A stretch of 64,000 nt of DNA from Salisediminibacterium beveridgei (GCF_001721685.1 NZ_CP012502.1:1550001-1614000), one strand, 5' to 3'; numbered from the stretch's first letter, positions 46,902 to 56,218 are shown. A program made the numbers and translations. The notes: a model not told the origin generated them from the sequence alone.

Positions 46902-47413
46902 TACCTTATGGTTTGATTCTCGTCATGCTGGCCTTAATAATCAGTATTGTTCTGAGCAGGGTGACACAAAAAATTGTTCTTATGAAAAAATGCGAGCGAT
47001 TATTAAAACAGATATCTGTTCAGATTGAATCTATTCACTTCTCCTTCGAGGAAATGACATACTTTATTTCCCTGCCCAATCGAAATCCCGAGATATACGA
47101 TGCAGAGGCAATTCAATACAGGACACATGTGGAATATGATGGTCTTATTTTCCCGGAAATCAGAGGATTAATGATAGAATTGAATATTGATGGGGAAGAC
47201 CATCAGATTGCTTATATGTCATTGGACCTGTTGAGAATTCCTATACTCGAACGATGGCAATATGAAAAAAGAATTTCAAGTCAGGAATATCATGAACTCA
47301 GAGCTGCAGTATTGATGCACAGCAACACGTCAAAACTTTTTGTTCAGGAAGTAATCAGACAGATTCAACGGGATGATCGGATTCTGTTCCTTGATGAAGA
47401 CCTAGTCAAGTAA
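46898..47413 (+). CDS. Single-pass membrane protein, unknown
   Basis: 171 aa with one N-terminal membrane helix (YGLILVMLALIISIVL) and a mixed cytoplasmic or external domain containing VEYDGLIFPEIRGLMIEL and LRIPILERWQYEKRI. Not recognised. GGGGGAGG precedes ATG 46898, which overlaps the stop of the diguanylate cyclase gene, suggesting a linked function in signalling. Confidence 0.7.
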   Translation: MIPYGLILVMLALIISIVLSRVTQKIVLMKKCERLLKQISVQIESIHFSFEEMTYFISLPNRNPEIYDAEAIQYRTHVEYDGLIFPEIRGLMIELNIDGEDHQIAYMSLDLLRIPILERWQYEKRISSQEYHELRAAVLMHSNTSKLFVQEVIRQIQRDDRILFLDEDLVK

Positions 47414-47435
47414 TTTTGTAAAAGAGGTGAGGTTT

Positions 47436-48188
47436 GTGTGCATTATAGGGCTTTCAATTAATGAATCTTCACGTTTCCCTTTCGTCTTATGGGCAAATCG
47501 GGATGAATTGTATCAAAGGCCATCTACAGAAATTTATTACCGGCCGTCAGAACCCAGGTATATCGGTGGAAAAGACCTTGAAAGAGGAGGAAGCTGGCTG
47601 GGTGTTCATCCTCACACGGGGGACATTGCTGTCGTAACCAATATACGAGAAGGTTTAACCGAAAAAAAAAGCGCCCTCTCAAGAGGGCAGTTAATTGACA
47701 GGTTCATGGAAAACAAAATGGAATCGTTCAGTATCTCTGATCGTGAACAGTTTAACGGCTTCAATCTCATCTTTGGCAACATCAGGACTGGTTTATTTCA
47801 TACTTCAAGCCGAATGCGAACTAATATAGCAATCTCGGATGGGATACAGGGGATAAGTAATGGAGACCTGAACGAACCATGGCCGAAAACCGAGCGATTA
47901 AAATCTTTGATGAGACAGGTTGATCCCAAGTGGTCAGCGCTTGAAATGATCCAGACAGGATTCAGCGTTTTAGGTGACACATCAGAAGCTCCCTTGAAAG
48001 ATCTACCTGATACCGGAATCGATGAATCACTCGAGAAAAAACTGTCACCTATCAGAATTAATATTGATCAATATGGTACAGTTTGCAGTACAATTATCTT
48101 TATTGACGATACAGGCACACTTCATATTTGCGAATACCGCTATACAGATCATAAGTGCATGTATTATGCGTCCCCATTTCAACTATAA
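47436..48188 (+). CDS. NRDE family protein (TANGO2-like)
   Basis: 250 aa. The family name comes from the N-R-D-E motif, seen here in LWANRDELYQRPS. MCII at the N-terminus with Cys2 is characteristic and supports GTG 47436 rather than GTG 47427. GGKDLERGGSWLGVHPHTGDIAVVTNIRE is the second conserved block. The fold is related to N-terminal nucleophile hydrolases; the bacterial role is unknown. Its 3' end overlaps the convergent lipid kinase gene by 10 bp. Confidence 0.85.
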   Translation: MCIIGLSINESSRFPFVLWANRDELYQRPSTEIYYRPSEPRYIGGKDLERGGSWLGVHPHTGDIAVVTNIREGLTEKKSALSRGQLIDRFMENKMESFSISDREQFNGFNLIFGNIRTGLFHTSSRMRTNIAISDGIQGISNGDLNEPWPKTERLKSLMRQVDPKWSALEMIQTGFSVLGDTSEAPLKDLPDTGIDESLEKKLSPIRINIDQYGTVCSTIIFIDDTGTLHICEYRYTDHKCMYYASPFQL

Positions 48189-49075
48189 AAGAGTATTTTT
48201 TTACCGATAATCTGAACAGTTTGGGCAGATCCATGTTTTAAAGCTTCACCATCACCTTGCCATTCAACGTTCCGGTCGGGTTCCGCTGTTAATTGATCAC
48301 TGTTGAACGTATCGACAAACGAAATCGATGTATGGGCCTTGATAAATACCGAAGGAACCGCAATGATCAATTTTTTTAATGTGATTCCATGAACAACGAC
48401 AACATTCATTTGCCCATCGTCTGGTTTCGCTGAGGGACAAATAGGAATACCTCCACCATAATAGCTTGTGTTACCAAAAGCTGTGAGCCAAACATTCTTG
48501 TATTCTCTGATTGTTCCCATGTGGTCGACAATTTTCAAATTAAAAGGTTTAAATGACCTCACTTCCTGGAAAAAAGTTATGATATAAATAAATTTACCTA
48601 AAAACATTCGATTTAACCATTGTTTAATTCCCGATTCCCCAGTGCGAATTGCTGTTGAAGCATCAATACCGACACTTACGATGGTGGCTGTAAACTGATC
48701 TCCGGTTTTAATCAGGTCAATTGACTTTGCATCATTATTCAGAATTGTTTTCATTGCTTCAACTGGTTTTGAGGAGATGTTTAATCCTCTTGCAAGATCG
48801 TTGCCGGAGCCGGTTGGGATCAATCCAAAGGGAATAGTAAGATCGATGAATTCATTAATGACTGAGTGGATTGTTCCATCGCCTCCGATGACAATGATTC
48901 CTTTAATTTGTCCATGATAATGAGTACATGTTTCCTTAATTTGAGCCCATAGTATTGCTAAAGAGTCATCCATGTAAAATGGAATATCTTCAAAATTGCA
49001 TGATGCTTTGAGCCTTTCATAAATGCGGATGTTTTTCCGCCTTCCGGACCGGGTATTTATTATCATGATATACAT
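48179..49075 (-). CDS. Diacylglycerol kinase-family lipid kinase (YegS/YtlR type)
   Basis: 298 aa, with the DAGK catalytic domain: nucleotide motif VIGGDGTIHSVINE and IPTGSGNDLARGL, then SVGIDASTAI and FGNTSYYGGGIPICP-KPDDGQMNV. It probably phosphorylates a lipid such as diacylglycerol; the exact substrate is not readable. ATG 49075 follows AAGGAG by 6-7 nt. Convergent overlap with the NRDE gene. Confidence 0.87.
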   Translation of the reverse strand: MYIMIINTRSGRRKNIRIYERLKASCNFEDIPFYMDDSLAILWAQIKETCTHYHGQIKGIIVIGGDGTIHSVINEFIDLTIPFGLIPTGSGNDLARGLNISSKPVEAMKTILNNDAKSIDLIKTGDQFTATIVSVGIDASTAIRTGESGIKQWLNRMFLGKFIYIITFFQEVRSFKPFNLKIVDHMGTIREYKNVWLTAFGNTSYYGGGIPICPSAKPDDGQMNVVVVHGITLKKLIIAVPSVFIKAHTSISFVDTFNSDQLTAEPDRNVEWQGDGEALKHGSAQTVQIIGKKILFYS

Positions 49076-49167
49076 TAACTTCTCCTTAGCTTATTCATCT
49101 TGTAATACTCGTGACTATAGTATATCATTATTGGCGGATATAGAGGAAAAATGGAGGTAAATTGTAC

Positions 49168-49530
49168 ATGAAAGCAGCATTTGCAATAGCGACAGCAGGT
49201 ATCTTAATGATCAGTGTATGGGGAACATTTTTATTTATGTTTTTTTCAGAACCTGACCATGCATCCTGGGCGGATAATCAACCTGAACGTTATCAGACAG
49301 AGTATGTGCGCGAAATCGGAAATATAAACACTTATTTAACGGACTCAGTTTCAACTGATGGTAAAGTTGAAGTTCGGAATGAATCGGAATCTTCGGATAT
49401 TGTGAATTATCGCACAAATACATTGAAACCTTCAGATTATCCTGTAGTTAAGGAAGGAGATGGGATCGGTTACGGCGATGGCGTTTCAGTAGATGACCTT
49501 TTAGAAGTTCCAGAAAGCTTTGATAATTAA
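49168..49530 (+). CDS. Small membrane-anchored protein, unknown
   Basis: About 120 aa: one N-terminal membrane helix (AAFAIATAGILMISVWGTFLFMFF) then an acidic external part (SEPDHASWADNQPERYQTEYV... GDGIGYGDGVSVDDLLEVPESF). No family recognised. GGAGG (49153-49157) is 10 nt from ATG 49168; TTG 49162 is an alternative start. Located just before tatA. Confidence 0.7.
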   Translation: MKAAFAIATAGILMISVWGTFLFMFFSEPDHASWADNQPERYQTEYVREIGNINTYLTDSVSTDGKVEVRNESESSDIVNYRTNTLKPSDYPVVKEGDGIGYGDGVSVDDLLEVPESFDN

Positions 49531-49639
49531 AATATGAACTTTATATGATAATTACGTCGTGCATGTAGTTTTCTTGGTCAAAGATGACTATAATGTATGT
49601 AGAAGGTCGATTCAACGGCCTGTTACGAGGAGGGACACT

Positions 49640-49876
49640 ATGCTATCAAATATCGGTATTCCCGGGTTGATTTTGATTCTGGTCATTGCCTTAATCATTT
49701 TTGGACCGAAAAAATTGCCTGAAATCGGCAAAGCGATGGGTCAGACCTTAAAAGAATTCAAAAATTCGACTAAAGAGCTTACGTCGGAAGATGATGAAGA
49801 AACAAAACAATCGTCTAAAAAAGAAGAAACAGAAGAAGTTGAAGAAAGCGAAAAAAAATCCGATTCACAACTTTAA
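49640..49876 (+). CDS. tatA: Sec-independent protein translocase TatA
   Basis: 78 aa: N-terminal membrane helix ([15 protein letters not shown]), the [22 protein letters not shown] hinge and amphipathic helix, and an acidic/basic charged tail. TatA oligomers form the pore of the twin-arginine pathway. ATG 49640 follows GAGGAGGGAC; the frame is open upstream but not TatA-like. Pairs with tatC. Confidence 0.95.
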   Translation: MLSNIGIPGLILILVIALIIFGPKKLPEIGKAMGQTLKEFKNSTKELTSEDDEETKQSSKKEETEEVEESEKKSDSQL

Positions 49877-49959
49877 TGAGACGAACTTGAAAAAGGTGTG
49901 AAGTGCAGCTTGCACGTCACATCTTTTTACTCTTTAATGCAATGAAGGAGCGACGTGCT

Positions 49960-50706
49960 ATGGCAGATCAGGATCAAAGTATGAATCTATTGGATCATCT
50001 TGATGAATTAAGAAAACGTCTGATGATCGTCGTTGGAGCTTTTTTACTCTTTTTTATAGGGATTTTTATTTTTGTCAGAGATATCTATGACTGGTTCACA
50101 AAGGATCTTGAGATGACATTAGCAGTTCTTGGTCCACTGGATATCATTATTATTTATTTTATGCTTGCTGCAGTTTTAGCACTTGCTTTGACTGTTCCAG
50201 TGCTGATTCTTCAGATCTGGTTGTTTGTGAAACCGGCTTTAACTAAAAAAGAACAAAAAGCAACAATCATATACATACCTGCTTCCTTCGTATTGTTTGC
50301 AGGTGGACTGGCTTTTGGTTATTTTGTCGTAATGCCTATCGTTTTAAGTTTCCTTCTGGAATTAGGTGCAGGTACTTTTCAAACCATGTTTACTGCCGAT
50401 AAATATTTCCAATTTATTCTTCGGATGACATTACCATTCAGTATTTTGTTTGAAATGCCATTGGTGGTCATGTTTCTCACAAGTATTGGTGTGATTACTC
50501 CACAAGGAATGCGTGCTAATCGAAAGTATGCTTATTTTGCATTGATTGTTGTCAGTGTGCTGATTTCTCCACCCGACTTTGTTTCTGATATTCTTGTAAT
50601 TGTGCCATTATTGTTTCTCTATGAGGTCAGTATCAATATGTCTGTCCTGGTATTCAGAAGAAAAAAGAAAAAAGAACGAGAGCGGGAAAAGGAATTGGAG
50701 TCCTGA
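49960..50706 (+). CDS. tatC: Sec-independent protein translocase TatC
   Basis: 248-aa, six-helix membrane receptor for twin-arginine signals. SMNLLDHLDELRKRL is the conserved N-terminal motif; FVMPIVLSFLLELG and the LPFSILFEMPLVVMFL region with the conserved FE pair are present. The C-terminus is highly charged (RRKKKKERERE). ATG 49960 is 9 nt after AAGGAG. A likely client in this window is the Rieske protein QcrA. Confidence 0.94.
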   Translation: MADQDQSMNLLDHLDELRKRLMIVVGAFLLFFIGIFIFVRDIYDWFTKDLEMTLAVLGPLDIIIIYFMLAAVLALALTVPVLILQIWLFVKPALTKKEQKATIIYIPASFVLFAGGLAFGYFVVMPIVLSFLLELGAGTFQTMFTADKYFQFILRMTLPFSILFEMPLVVMFLTSIGVITPQGMRANRKYAYFALIVVSVLISPPDFVSDILVIVPLLFLYEVSINMSVLVFRRKKKKEREREKELES

Positions 50707-50740
50707 TGATCCTGTAGAAGTGCCTTGAATTAAATAATAA

Positions 50741-50780
50741 ACAGGAGGGAACATCCTGATCGGAGGATGTTCCCTCCTGT
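50741..50780. terminator. Long perfect hairpin after tatC
   Basis: A 17-bp perfect stem (ACAGGAGGGAACATCCT and its complement) with loop GATCGG. It lacks a long T run (TATTAATG follows), so it may be a terminator of reduced strength or an mRNA-stabilising structure. From 50781 to 50927 I see no gene. Confidence 0.6.
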
Positions 50781-50927
50781 TATTAATGATAACTATTGGA
50801 CTTCACTGCAAATTAACAGTGAAGTTCGTTAAATGTCCACAATATTTTCATAAGATATACACCTTCAGCGGCTAATTTTAGTGCACAATAAGATATAGGA
50901 TGTCATTGGAAAATGAGGTGAGGATTC

Positions 50928-51815
50928 ATGTTTACCAAATGGGTTGATATAAAGCGAATACTAATCAGTATAATTATCACTGCAATTGCTGGAGCAACTG
51001 CGTTTTTCTACTGCCATACTTTTGGAATCGGTTATGTGGCATTTCAAAATGACCTTTGGACGTGGATGACATTTTTGTGCTTTACTGCTGCTGTCTACTT
51101 TGTCAGTATCCTGTTTGCAAAATTGCATTTATCCCTTATGGCTAAACTGATTTCGATGTTCTTTTATTTTTTCCTGCTTATCTGGAGTGCACAAGGATTG
51201 ATTCATGCAATTTTTCTAACTGAGCTGGCAGGGTCTGAAGCACTGTTTGTCCCGTTGTTGCTGGCAGTTGTGTTATCTATTTTGATTACGTTGCTTTTAC
51301 CGGATTCAGGTCGTGAGAATACCCCTGTATTGGAATCATTTAAAGCTTATTTTGAAAGCAGAACAACACTTCAATGGGTGATGAGAATTGTAACTGCAAC
51401 AGTCTTGTTATTTACTACTTATTTTTTGTTGAATTATTTAATGTTTCCATTTATTGAACCCTATTATTCAATGAGTTCCTCGGCATTCATTCTTTCTGAG
51501 AATAGTTTCATGATTTCAAGCGCAGGTATGTTTGTACACGCATTATTAATGTTGATTGTCTTTTTACCGTTGTTTGCTTTGTGGAAAGGTTCAAAATCAA
51601 GTTTGTTATTCTGGTTAGGATTTCCATTATTTCTTTTGATTGCAATGCAATCATTTGTGCTTTACAGCGAATGGCCACTTGGTTTTCGATTTCCATTATT
51701 CGTCCATTTAACATTAACAATGTATATCCAGGCGATTATACTGGTTCAATTATTTTATAAACCCAAAGGAGAGGAAATTGAAGATCAACTTCTTCCGGCA
51801 ATATGGTCTTGGTAA
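50928..51815 (+). CDS. Polytopic membrane protein, unknown
   Basis: 295 aa with about eight hydrophobic helices, and very few charged residues except a central loop (LLPDSGRENTPVLESFKAYFESR) and the C-terminus. No family is recognised and no transport or catalytic motif is visible. AATGAGGTGAGG precedes ATG 50928. It stands alone between the tatC hairpin and its own terminator. Confidence 0.7.
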   Translation: MFTKWVDIKRILISIIITAIAGATAFFYCHTFGIGYVAFQNDLWTWMTFLCFTAAVYFVSILFAKLHLSLMAKLISMFFYFFLLIWSAQGLIHAIFLTELAGSEALFVPLLLAVVLSILITLLLPDSGRENTPVLESFKAYFESRTTLQWVMRIVTATVLLFTTYFLLNYLMFPFIEPYYSMSSSAFILSENSFMISSAGMFVHALLMLIVFLPLFALWKGSKSSLLFWLGFPLFLLIAMQSFVLYSEWPLGFRFPLFVHLTLTMYIQAIILVQLFYKPKGEEIEDQLLPAIWSW

Positions 51816-51830
51816 TCCAATACAAATAAA

Positions 51831-51866
51831 AATCCGAACCGGAAATGGAATCGGTTCGGATTTTTT
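51831..51866. terminator. Terminator between convergent genes
   Basis: AATCCGAACCG / CGGTTCGGATT stem with a 10-nt loop and a T run on the plus side; an A run on the other side makes it usable by the minus-strand dck gene. Confidence 0.92.
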
Positions 51867-51873
51867 ATGATCA

Positions 51874-52560
51874 TCAGACTTTATGTTCAGAGAGATTCAA
51901 ATAACGGATTTCGGGATTGGCCATCATTGTTTCCAATGCTTTGACGATTTGCTCAACTGATTTCTGGTTTTGGCAGTCGTAATAATCGATATCCAGATGA
52001 AGAATAGGGCATTCCGTAAAAGAGTGAATCCAATGCTGGTAGCGCTGGTAGAGGTCAAACCAGTATGATTCAGGTGTATTAATCTCCATTTCACGGCCTC
52101 TCTTATGAATGCGGTCGATAATACTTTCAAATTTCCCATCGATGAAGATCAAAACGTCCGGTTTAGGGAAGTAAGGGTTCATTACCATGGCTTCAAATAG
52201 AGAGTGATACGTATTAAAATCGCGATCAGACATATTACCCTGATCGTATTGTAACTTTGCAAAGATGCCAACGTCCTCATAAATACTGCGATCCTGCACA
52301 TATCCTGTATTTTCTTCATGCATGTTTTTTTGTTGCTTAAATCGTTCTGCAAGAAAGTACATTTGCAGATGAAAAGACCATTTTTTGAAATCATGATAAT
52401 AGTCTTCAAGATATGGGTTTCCATCGACTTTTTCAAAAGCGGGCTTGAATGATAAAGCTTCTGAGAGAACATTTGTCAGGCTTGATTTACCGGCACCAAC
52501 TGTTCCGGCTAATGTAATCAAGGCATTCGATTTCAATTGATGATTTACAGGGTTAATCAT
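51874..52560 (-). CDS. dck: Deoxyadenosine/deoxycytidine kinase
   Basis: Salvage kinase of 228 aa with P-loop GTVGAGKSS, FEKVDGNPYLEDYYHDFKKWSFHLQMYFLAERF, the DRS motif (VQDRSIYED) and lid region RIHKRGREMEI. This closely follows B. subtilis Dck. ATG 52560 is chosen because GGAG lies 9 nt upstream. The neighbouring gene is a paralogue, the usual dgk-dck pair. Confidence 0.92.
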   Translation of the reverse strand: MINPVNHQLKSNALITLAGTVGAGKSSLTNVLSEALSFKPAFEKVDGNPYLEDYYHDFKKWSFHLQMYFLAERFKQQKNMHEENTGYVQDRSIYEDVGIFAKLQYDQGNMSDRDFNTYHSLFEAMVMNPYFPKPDVLIFIDGKFESIIDRIHKRGREMEINTPESYWFDLYQRYQHWIHSFTECPILHLDIDYYDCQNQKSVEQIVKALETMMANPEIRYLNLSEHKV

Positions 52561-52582
52561 TGTGGACAACTCCATTTCATGT

Positions 52583-53233
52583 TCAGAAGAGGTTAGTATT
52601 TGTCTTCAAGGCATCATCAATTAAATCAGTGATGCGCTTAAAATCTTCCGTATTTTTGACAAAGTCAATCTCATCACCATTAAAAGATAGCACAGGAACA
52701 TGAGGGTAGACTCTTTGGTGATCTTTCATAAACTGTTGATAATCTGAGGATAATTGAGCCAAATAATCCGGATCCATGGATTGTTCCATAGAACGTCCGC
52801 GTTTTTTAATCCGGTCGAGCAGCGTAGGTAAGCTGGCATTTAAATATACAATCAGATTAGGTGTAGGCAATCCATCTGTCAGTATACTGTAAATGCGATC
52901 GTATTTTTCAAAATGGCGCTGTTTGAGCGTTTGTTTAGCAAACAGATGATTTTTAAAAATATGATAATCACTGACGACAGCTTGACCATTTTGGAGCAGT
53001 TTTTCATTGGTATCTTCAAGTTGTTTAAAACGATTGCAAAGGAAAAACATTTCCGTTTGGAAGCTCCATTCATTGTTATCTTCGTAGAATTTACTTAAAA
53101 AAGGGTTCTCATCGACGATCTCTTTTAATAATTCATACTGGTAGTGTTCTGCGATTTTGGTGGCGAGGGATGTTTTCCCCACACCGATTGGACCTTCTAC
53201 AGCGATAAATGGTGCATCGAAATGATTCGACAA
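52583..53233 (-). CDS. dgk: Deoxyguanosine kinase
   Basis: 216-aa paralogue of Dck, with P-loop EGPIGVGKTS, IVDENPFLSKFYEDNNEWSFQTEMFFLCNRFKQLED, SDYHIFKNHLFA (DYH in place of the DRS motif, typical of Dgk) and RIKKRGRSME. TTG 53233 is 8 nt after GGAGG; GTG 53242 would overlap that box. dck follows 22 bp downstream. Confidence 0.92.
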   Translation of the reverse strand: MSNHFDAPFIAVEGPIGVGKTSLATKIAEHYQYELLKEIVDENPFLSKFYEDNNEWSFQTEMFFLCNRFKQLEDTNEKLLQNGQAVVSDYHIFKNHLFAKQTLKQRHFEKYDRIYSILTDGLPTPNLIVYLNASLPTLLDRIKKRGRSMEQSMDPDYLAQLSSDYQQFMKDHQRVYPHVPVLSFNGDEIDFVKNTEDFKRITDLIDDALKTNTNLF

Positions 53234-53395
53234 CGATTCCACCTCCGGGTCAAGTGTTGTTCAAGCGTTTTTCATTCTATCACAGGTAGACCATGAAATC
53301 CTAGCTATTTTTAGCGACAGTCGGTTTCTTAACAAGAAGGGAATCTTGTAGTATGATAGAGGTATATGTTTGACATGAAGGGAAGGAGTGATAAC

Positions 53396-54247
53396 ATGAA
53401 TAAAGTCAAAATTGTAACAGATTCAACATCGGATCTTCCATCAGAAGAAATCAAAGAACTTGGCGTGACAGTCGTCCCGTTAACTATTACGATCGATGGG
53501 ACTTCCTACAAAGATGGTGTGGATATTACATCAAGCGAATTTGCTTCCATGCTCGTTAATGCAAAGGATATTCCGCAAAGTTCTCAGCCAGCCACGGGCG
53601 ACTTTTTGAGCGTGTATTCAGATCTGTCGGAACAAGGATTTGATATTCTTTCGATCCACATGTCGAGTGGCATGAGCGGAACATTTCAGTCAGCGCAGAC
53701 TGCTGCAGGGATGTCGGATGCAAATGTCACAGTGATTGATTCCGAATTTATTTCTGTTGCTCTTGGTTTCCAAATAAGGGAAGCGGCTGCCATGGCGAAT
53801 AAGGGAAGTTCAGTTGATGAAATTGTTGATCGATTACAGAAAGTCAAAACGAATACATCTCTTTTTTTAATGGTCGACACACTGGATTATTTATTGAAAG
53901 GTGGAAGAATTGGCCGTGGTCGAGCCCTGGTCGGTTCTCTGTTGAAAATTAAACCTGTTGCGTCCCTTGATGACGGTGTATATACGCCAGTCACCAAAGT
54001 TCGTACATATTCGCAACTGGTTAAATTTTTCAAGGAAACCTACCAGAAAGAGGCGGAGGGAAGAGTCGTCAAAGGTATAGGAATTGCGCATATCGAAGCA
54101 GTTCAGCTTGCGCAACAGGTGAGGGACGCTTTGGCTGAACTATCCGGTTTTACAGATGTTTCAATTATCGAAACGACCCCCATTGTTAGCACCCACACAG
54201 GTCCCGGTGCGCTTGCGTTGATGTATTATTTTGAAGACGAATCCTGA
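53396..54247 (+). CDS. degV: DegV family fatty-acid-binding protein
   Basis: 283 aa. KIVTDSTSDLPSEEIKELGVTVVPL is the DegV signature; IDGTSYKDGVDI, PQSSQPATGDFL, HMSSGMSGTFQSA and LDYLLKGGRIG follow. Firmicute DegV/FakB proteins bind a fatty acid for phosphorylation by FakA. ATG 53396 follows GAAGGAGTG. The IS element begins 55 bp after the stop, and no terminator is left between. Confidence 0.92.
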   Translation: MNKVKIVTDSTSDLPSEEIKELGVTVVPLTITIDGTSYKDGVDITSSEFASMLVNAKDIPQSSQPATGDFLSVYSDLSEQGFDILSIHMSSGMSGTFQSAQTAAGMSDANVTVIDSEFISVALGFQIREAAAMANKGSSVDEIVDRLQKVKTNTSLFLMVDTLDYLLKGGRIGRGRALVGSLLKIKPVASLDDGVYTPVTKVRTYSQLVKFFKETYQKEAEGRVVKGIGIAHIEAVQLAQQVRDALAELSGFTDVSIIETTPIVSTHTGPGALALMYYFEDES

Positions 54248-54257
54248 AGTTGTGAAA

Positions 54258-55976
54258 TCAATTTAAAATGATTGAGATAAATTCAGTCGAATATAAAGAA
54301 AGTAAAAGAGGCTGGGACAAAAAGCCTTGAATGATCAAAATACGCTTCCGATTATCATAAATTGATAGTCGGAAGCGTTTTGTCTGTTGATACAAATATA
54401 AAAAACAGTATAACGCAGTGTACTTTCTCAAGTTCACTGCCATGAGTGCAAAACCCATTTCTTTTTTCACTTTGTCTTTGCCTCTCACCGACATTCTGGT
54501 GAAATGCAAATTGGCCTTCAGAAATCCAAAAACTGGTTCGACATCGACTTTACGTCTGCCATAAATCGCGCCAGTTTCTTCTTCCAAAAGCAGTTGACGA
54601 ATATGCTCTTTTTGCAGCTCCCATTTTTCATTGTAATAAACCTTACGGTTTTTGCCTTCTTTCGCTTTTGTGCAACTGGCCCGTAAGGGACAGCCCGTGC
54701 AGTCTTCACTTTCATAGACCTTGAATGTTCGTTCGAATCCTGCGCGATCGGTTCGTTTGGATACATAGCGAAAGGTGACTTTTTTGCCGTTTGGACAGAG
54801 AAAATAGTCTTGATCCTGATTGTAATTCCAATTCATCACATGGTAGCGATCGGTTTTGAATGACCGTTTCTTTTCTTTTCGGTACATACTATACGTGATC
54901 AGTGGTGTGCTTGATAGACGGTTCAAAAAAATATCCTCATAATTTTGTTCGCTTCCGTATCCGGCGTCCCCAACAATATAGTCAGGCAGTGAAAAGTACC
55001 GTCTCTCGATGGTATCCAGAAATGGAATCAGGGTTCGTGTGTCAGTCGGATTTGGATAGATGTCATAAGCGAGCGTATATTGTCCTTCCGTTGCAATCTG
55101 GAGATTGTAACCGGCTTTCAGTTGGCCATTTTTCATATAGTCATCTTTCATTCTCATAAACGTGGCATCATGATCGGTTTTCGAGTAACTGTTACGATCA
55201 CCCAGGATCGCGAGATCCTTCTCATAACGTGCTTTACGTTCGATGAAATCCTGAAATTTTTTACGCTTTTCTTTCGGCTTTTTCCGCTCTGATCTCAGTC
55301 TTTTTCTTTCCTTCGCATCATCATTCTCTTCGATTTGCTTGTCGTAATCCTGAACGGTCTGGTCCAACTCTTCATGAACTTTATTCAGCTCATCATCCGT
55401 TAAGGCTTCCTGATCTTCCAGTTCAATCGCAGGAATGATTTCCTGTTCAATCAGTTCATCATAGATCGCATTTGATTTCGTAACGATATCATGATGATAC
55501 CGTTGCACGGATTTTTTCCATACGAACGTGAATTTATTCGCGTTGGCTTCGATCTTTGTACCATCAATAAAAATTGCTTCGTTATCAATTGCTTCTTCCT
55601 GAACCAGTCGGCTTCTGAATTGCACAAAACACTGACGTAAGAGCTCTTCAACGTCGGGATGTACTCTGAATCGATTGATCGTCCGGTAGGTCGGCGCGTG
55701 TCCTTGTGCCAGCCACATCATTCGAATACTGTCCTGCAATAAGGCTTCAATTTTCCGTCCAGAAAAAGTCGATTGAGTATACGCACAGAGAATCACCTTC
55801 ATCATCATTTTCGGATGATAAGAAGGGCGACCCTGACTTTTATAAAAAGCTTCAAAAGCTTCTTCAGGTATCGATTCAACCAGGTCATTCACTGCAAAAG
55901 CGACATCATTTTTTTGTAATTGAAGCGATAAATCCATCGGCAAAACGAGCTGATTCATGTTATAATCGAGAAACAT
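54258..55976 (-). CDS. IS1182-family transposase
   Basis: 572-aa DDE transposase. N-terminal DUF772-type domain (LVESIPEEAFEAFYKSQGRPSYHPKMMMKVILCAY), first Asp in FIDGTKIEANANKFTF, a long charged insert, second Asp in IVGDAGYGSEQNYE, a Cys cluster CTGCPLRASCTK and the catalytic Glu in VEPVFGFLKANLHF. ATG 55976 has GGAGG upstream. The frame does not close inside the element: it runs through the terminator hairpin and the left inverted repeat and stops in flanking DNA, so the last 15 or so residues come from outside. No internal stop or frameshift, so it may be active. Confidence 0.92.
   Translation of the reverse strand: MFLDYNMNQLVLPMDLSLQLQKNDVAFAVNDLVESIPEEAFEAFYKSQGRPSYHPKMMMKVILCAYTQSTFSGRKIEALLQDSIRMMWLAQGHAPTYRTINRFRVHPDVEELLRQCFVQFRSRLVQEEAIDNEAIFIDGTKIEANANKFTFVWKKSVQRYHHDIVTKSNAIYDELIEQEIIPAIELEDQEALTDDELNKVHEELDQTVQDYDKQIEENDDAKERKRLRSERKKPKEKRKKFQDFIERKARYEKDLAILGDRNSYSKTDHDATFMRMKDDYMKNGQLKAGYNLQIATEGQYTLAYDIYPNPTDTRTLIPFLDTIERRYFSLPDYIVGDAGYGSEQNYEDIFLNRLSSTPLITYSMYRKEKKRSFKTDRYHVMNWNYNQDQDYFLCPNGKKVTFRYVSKRTDRAGFERTFKVYESEDCTGCPLRASCTKAKEGKNRKVYYNEKWELQKEHIRQLLLEEETGAIYGRRKVDVEPVFGFLKANLHFTRMSVRGKDKVKKEMGFALMAVNLRKYTALYCFLYLYQQTKRFRLSIYDNRKRILIIQGFLSQPLLLSLYSTEFISIILN
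54303..54322 (+). repeat. Left terminal inverted repeat of the IS
   Basis: TAAAAGAGGCTGGGACAAAA, identical to the complement of 56256-56275. It is also read as the C-terminal codons of the transposase frame. Confidence 0.92.
54342..54378. terminator. Hairpin at the 3' end of the transposase gene
   Basis: ACGCTTCCGA / TCGGAAGCGT stem extended inward by TTATCA/TGATAG-type pairs, flanked by AAAA and TTTT; it can end transposase transcription on the minus strand and block read-through from degV. Confidence 0.75.
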
Positions 55977-56075
55977 AAGGATACCTCCGGTTTTGTTATG
56001 ACTTGGTCGTTCTAACTTAATCCGAAGGTATCCTTTTTTTATGTAAAAATCAAGACCTGACGGTCTTTCAATGCA

Positions 56076-56202
56076 GTTGATTGTCAAAAATACATGAGAC
56101 GCCTGCGGGAAAAGCAAGAGCTGAAGATCCACCGGCGGTGGTTTTCCGACGGTTAGCTGAAGCCTTGCCCGCGGCAAGCGATTGTATTTTTGCACAATCA
56201 AC
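56076..56202. repeat. Structured core repeat, copy A
   Basis: The outer arms GTTGATTGTCAAAAATAC (56076-56093) and GTATTTTTGCACAATCAAC (56184-56202) pair with one bulge. Next inside, GCC[T]GCGGG pairs with CCCGCGGC, then CAAG/CTTG and AGCT/AGCT, with an apical CCACC-GGC-GGTGG hairpin. It lies in the 311-bp stretch between the transposase start and the right inverted repeat. It could be a leader RNA structure or a DNA site for transposition; see copies B and C. Confidence 0.75.
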
Positions 56203-56218
56203 CCTTCTATACAGAAAA

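Noticed and set aside
50741..50780. Long hairpin after tatC as an insertion-sequence end or REP element
   Set aside because: No second copy is seen in the window; location right after tatC fits a transcription terminator or mRNA stabiliser.
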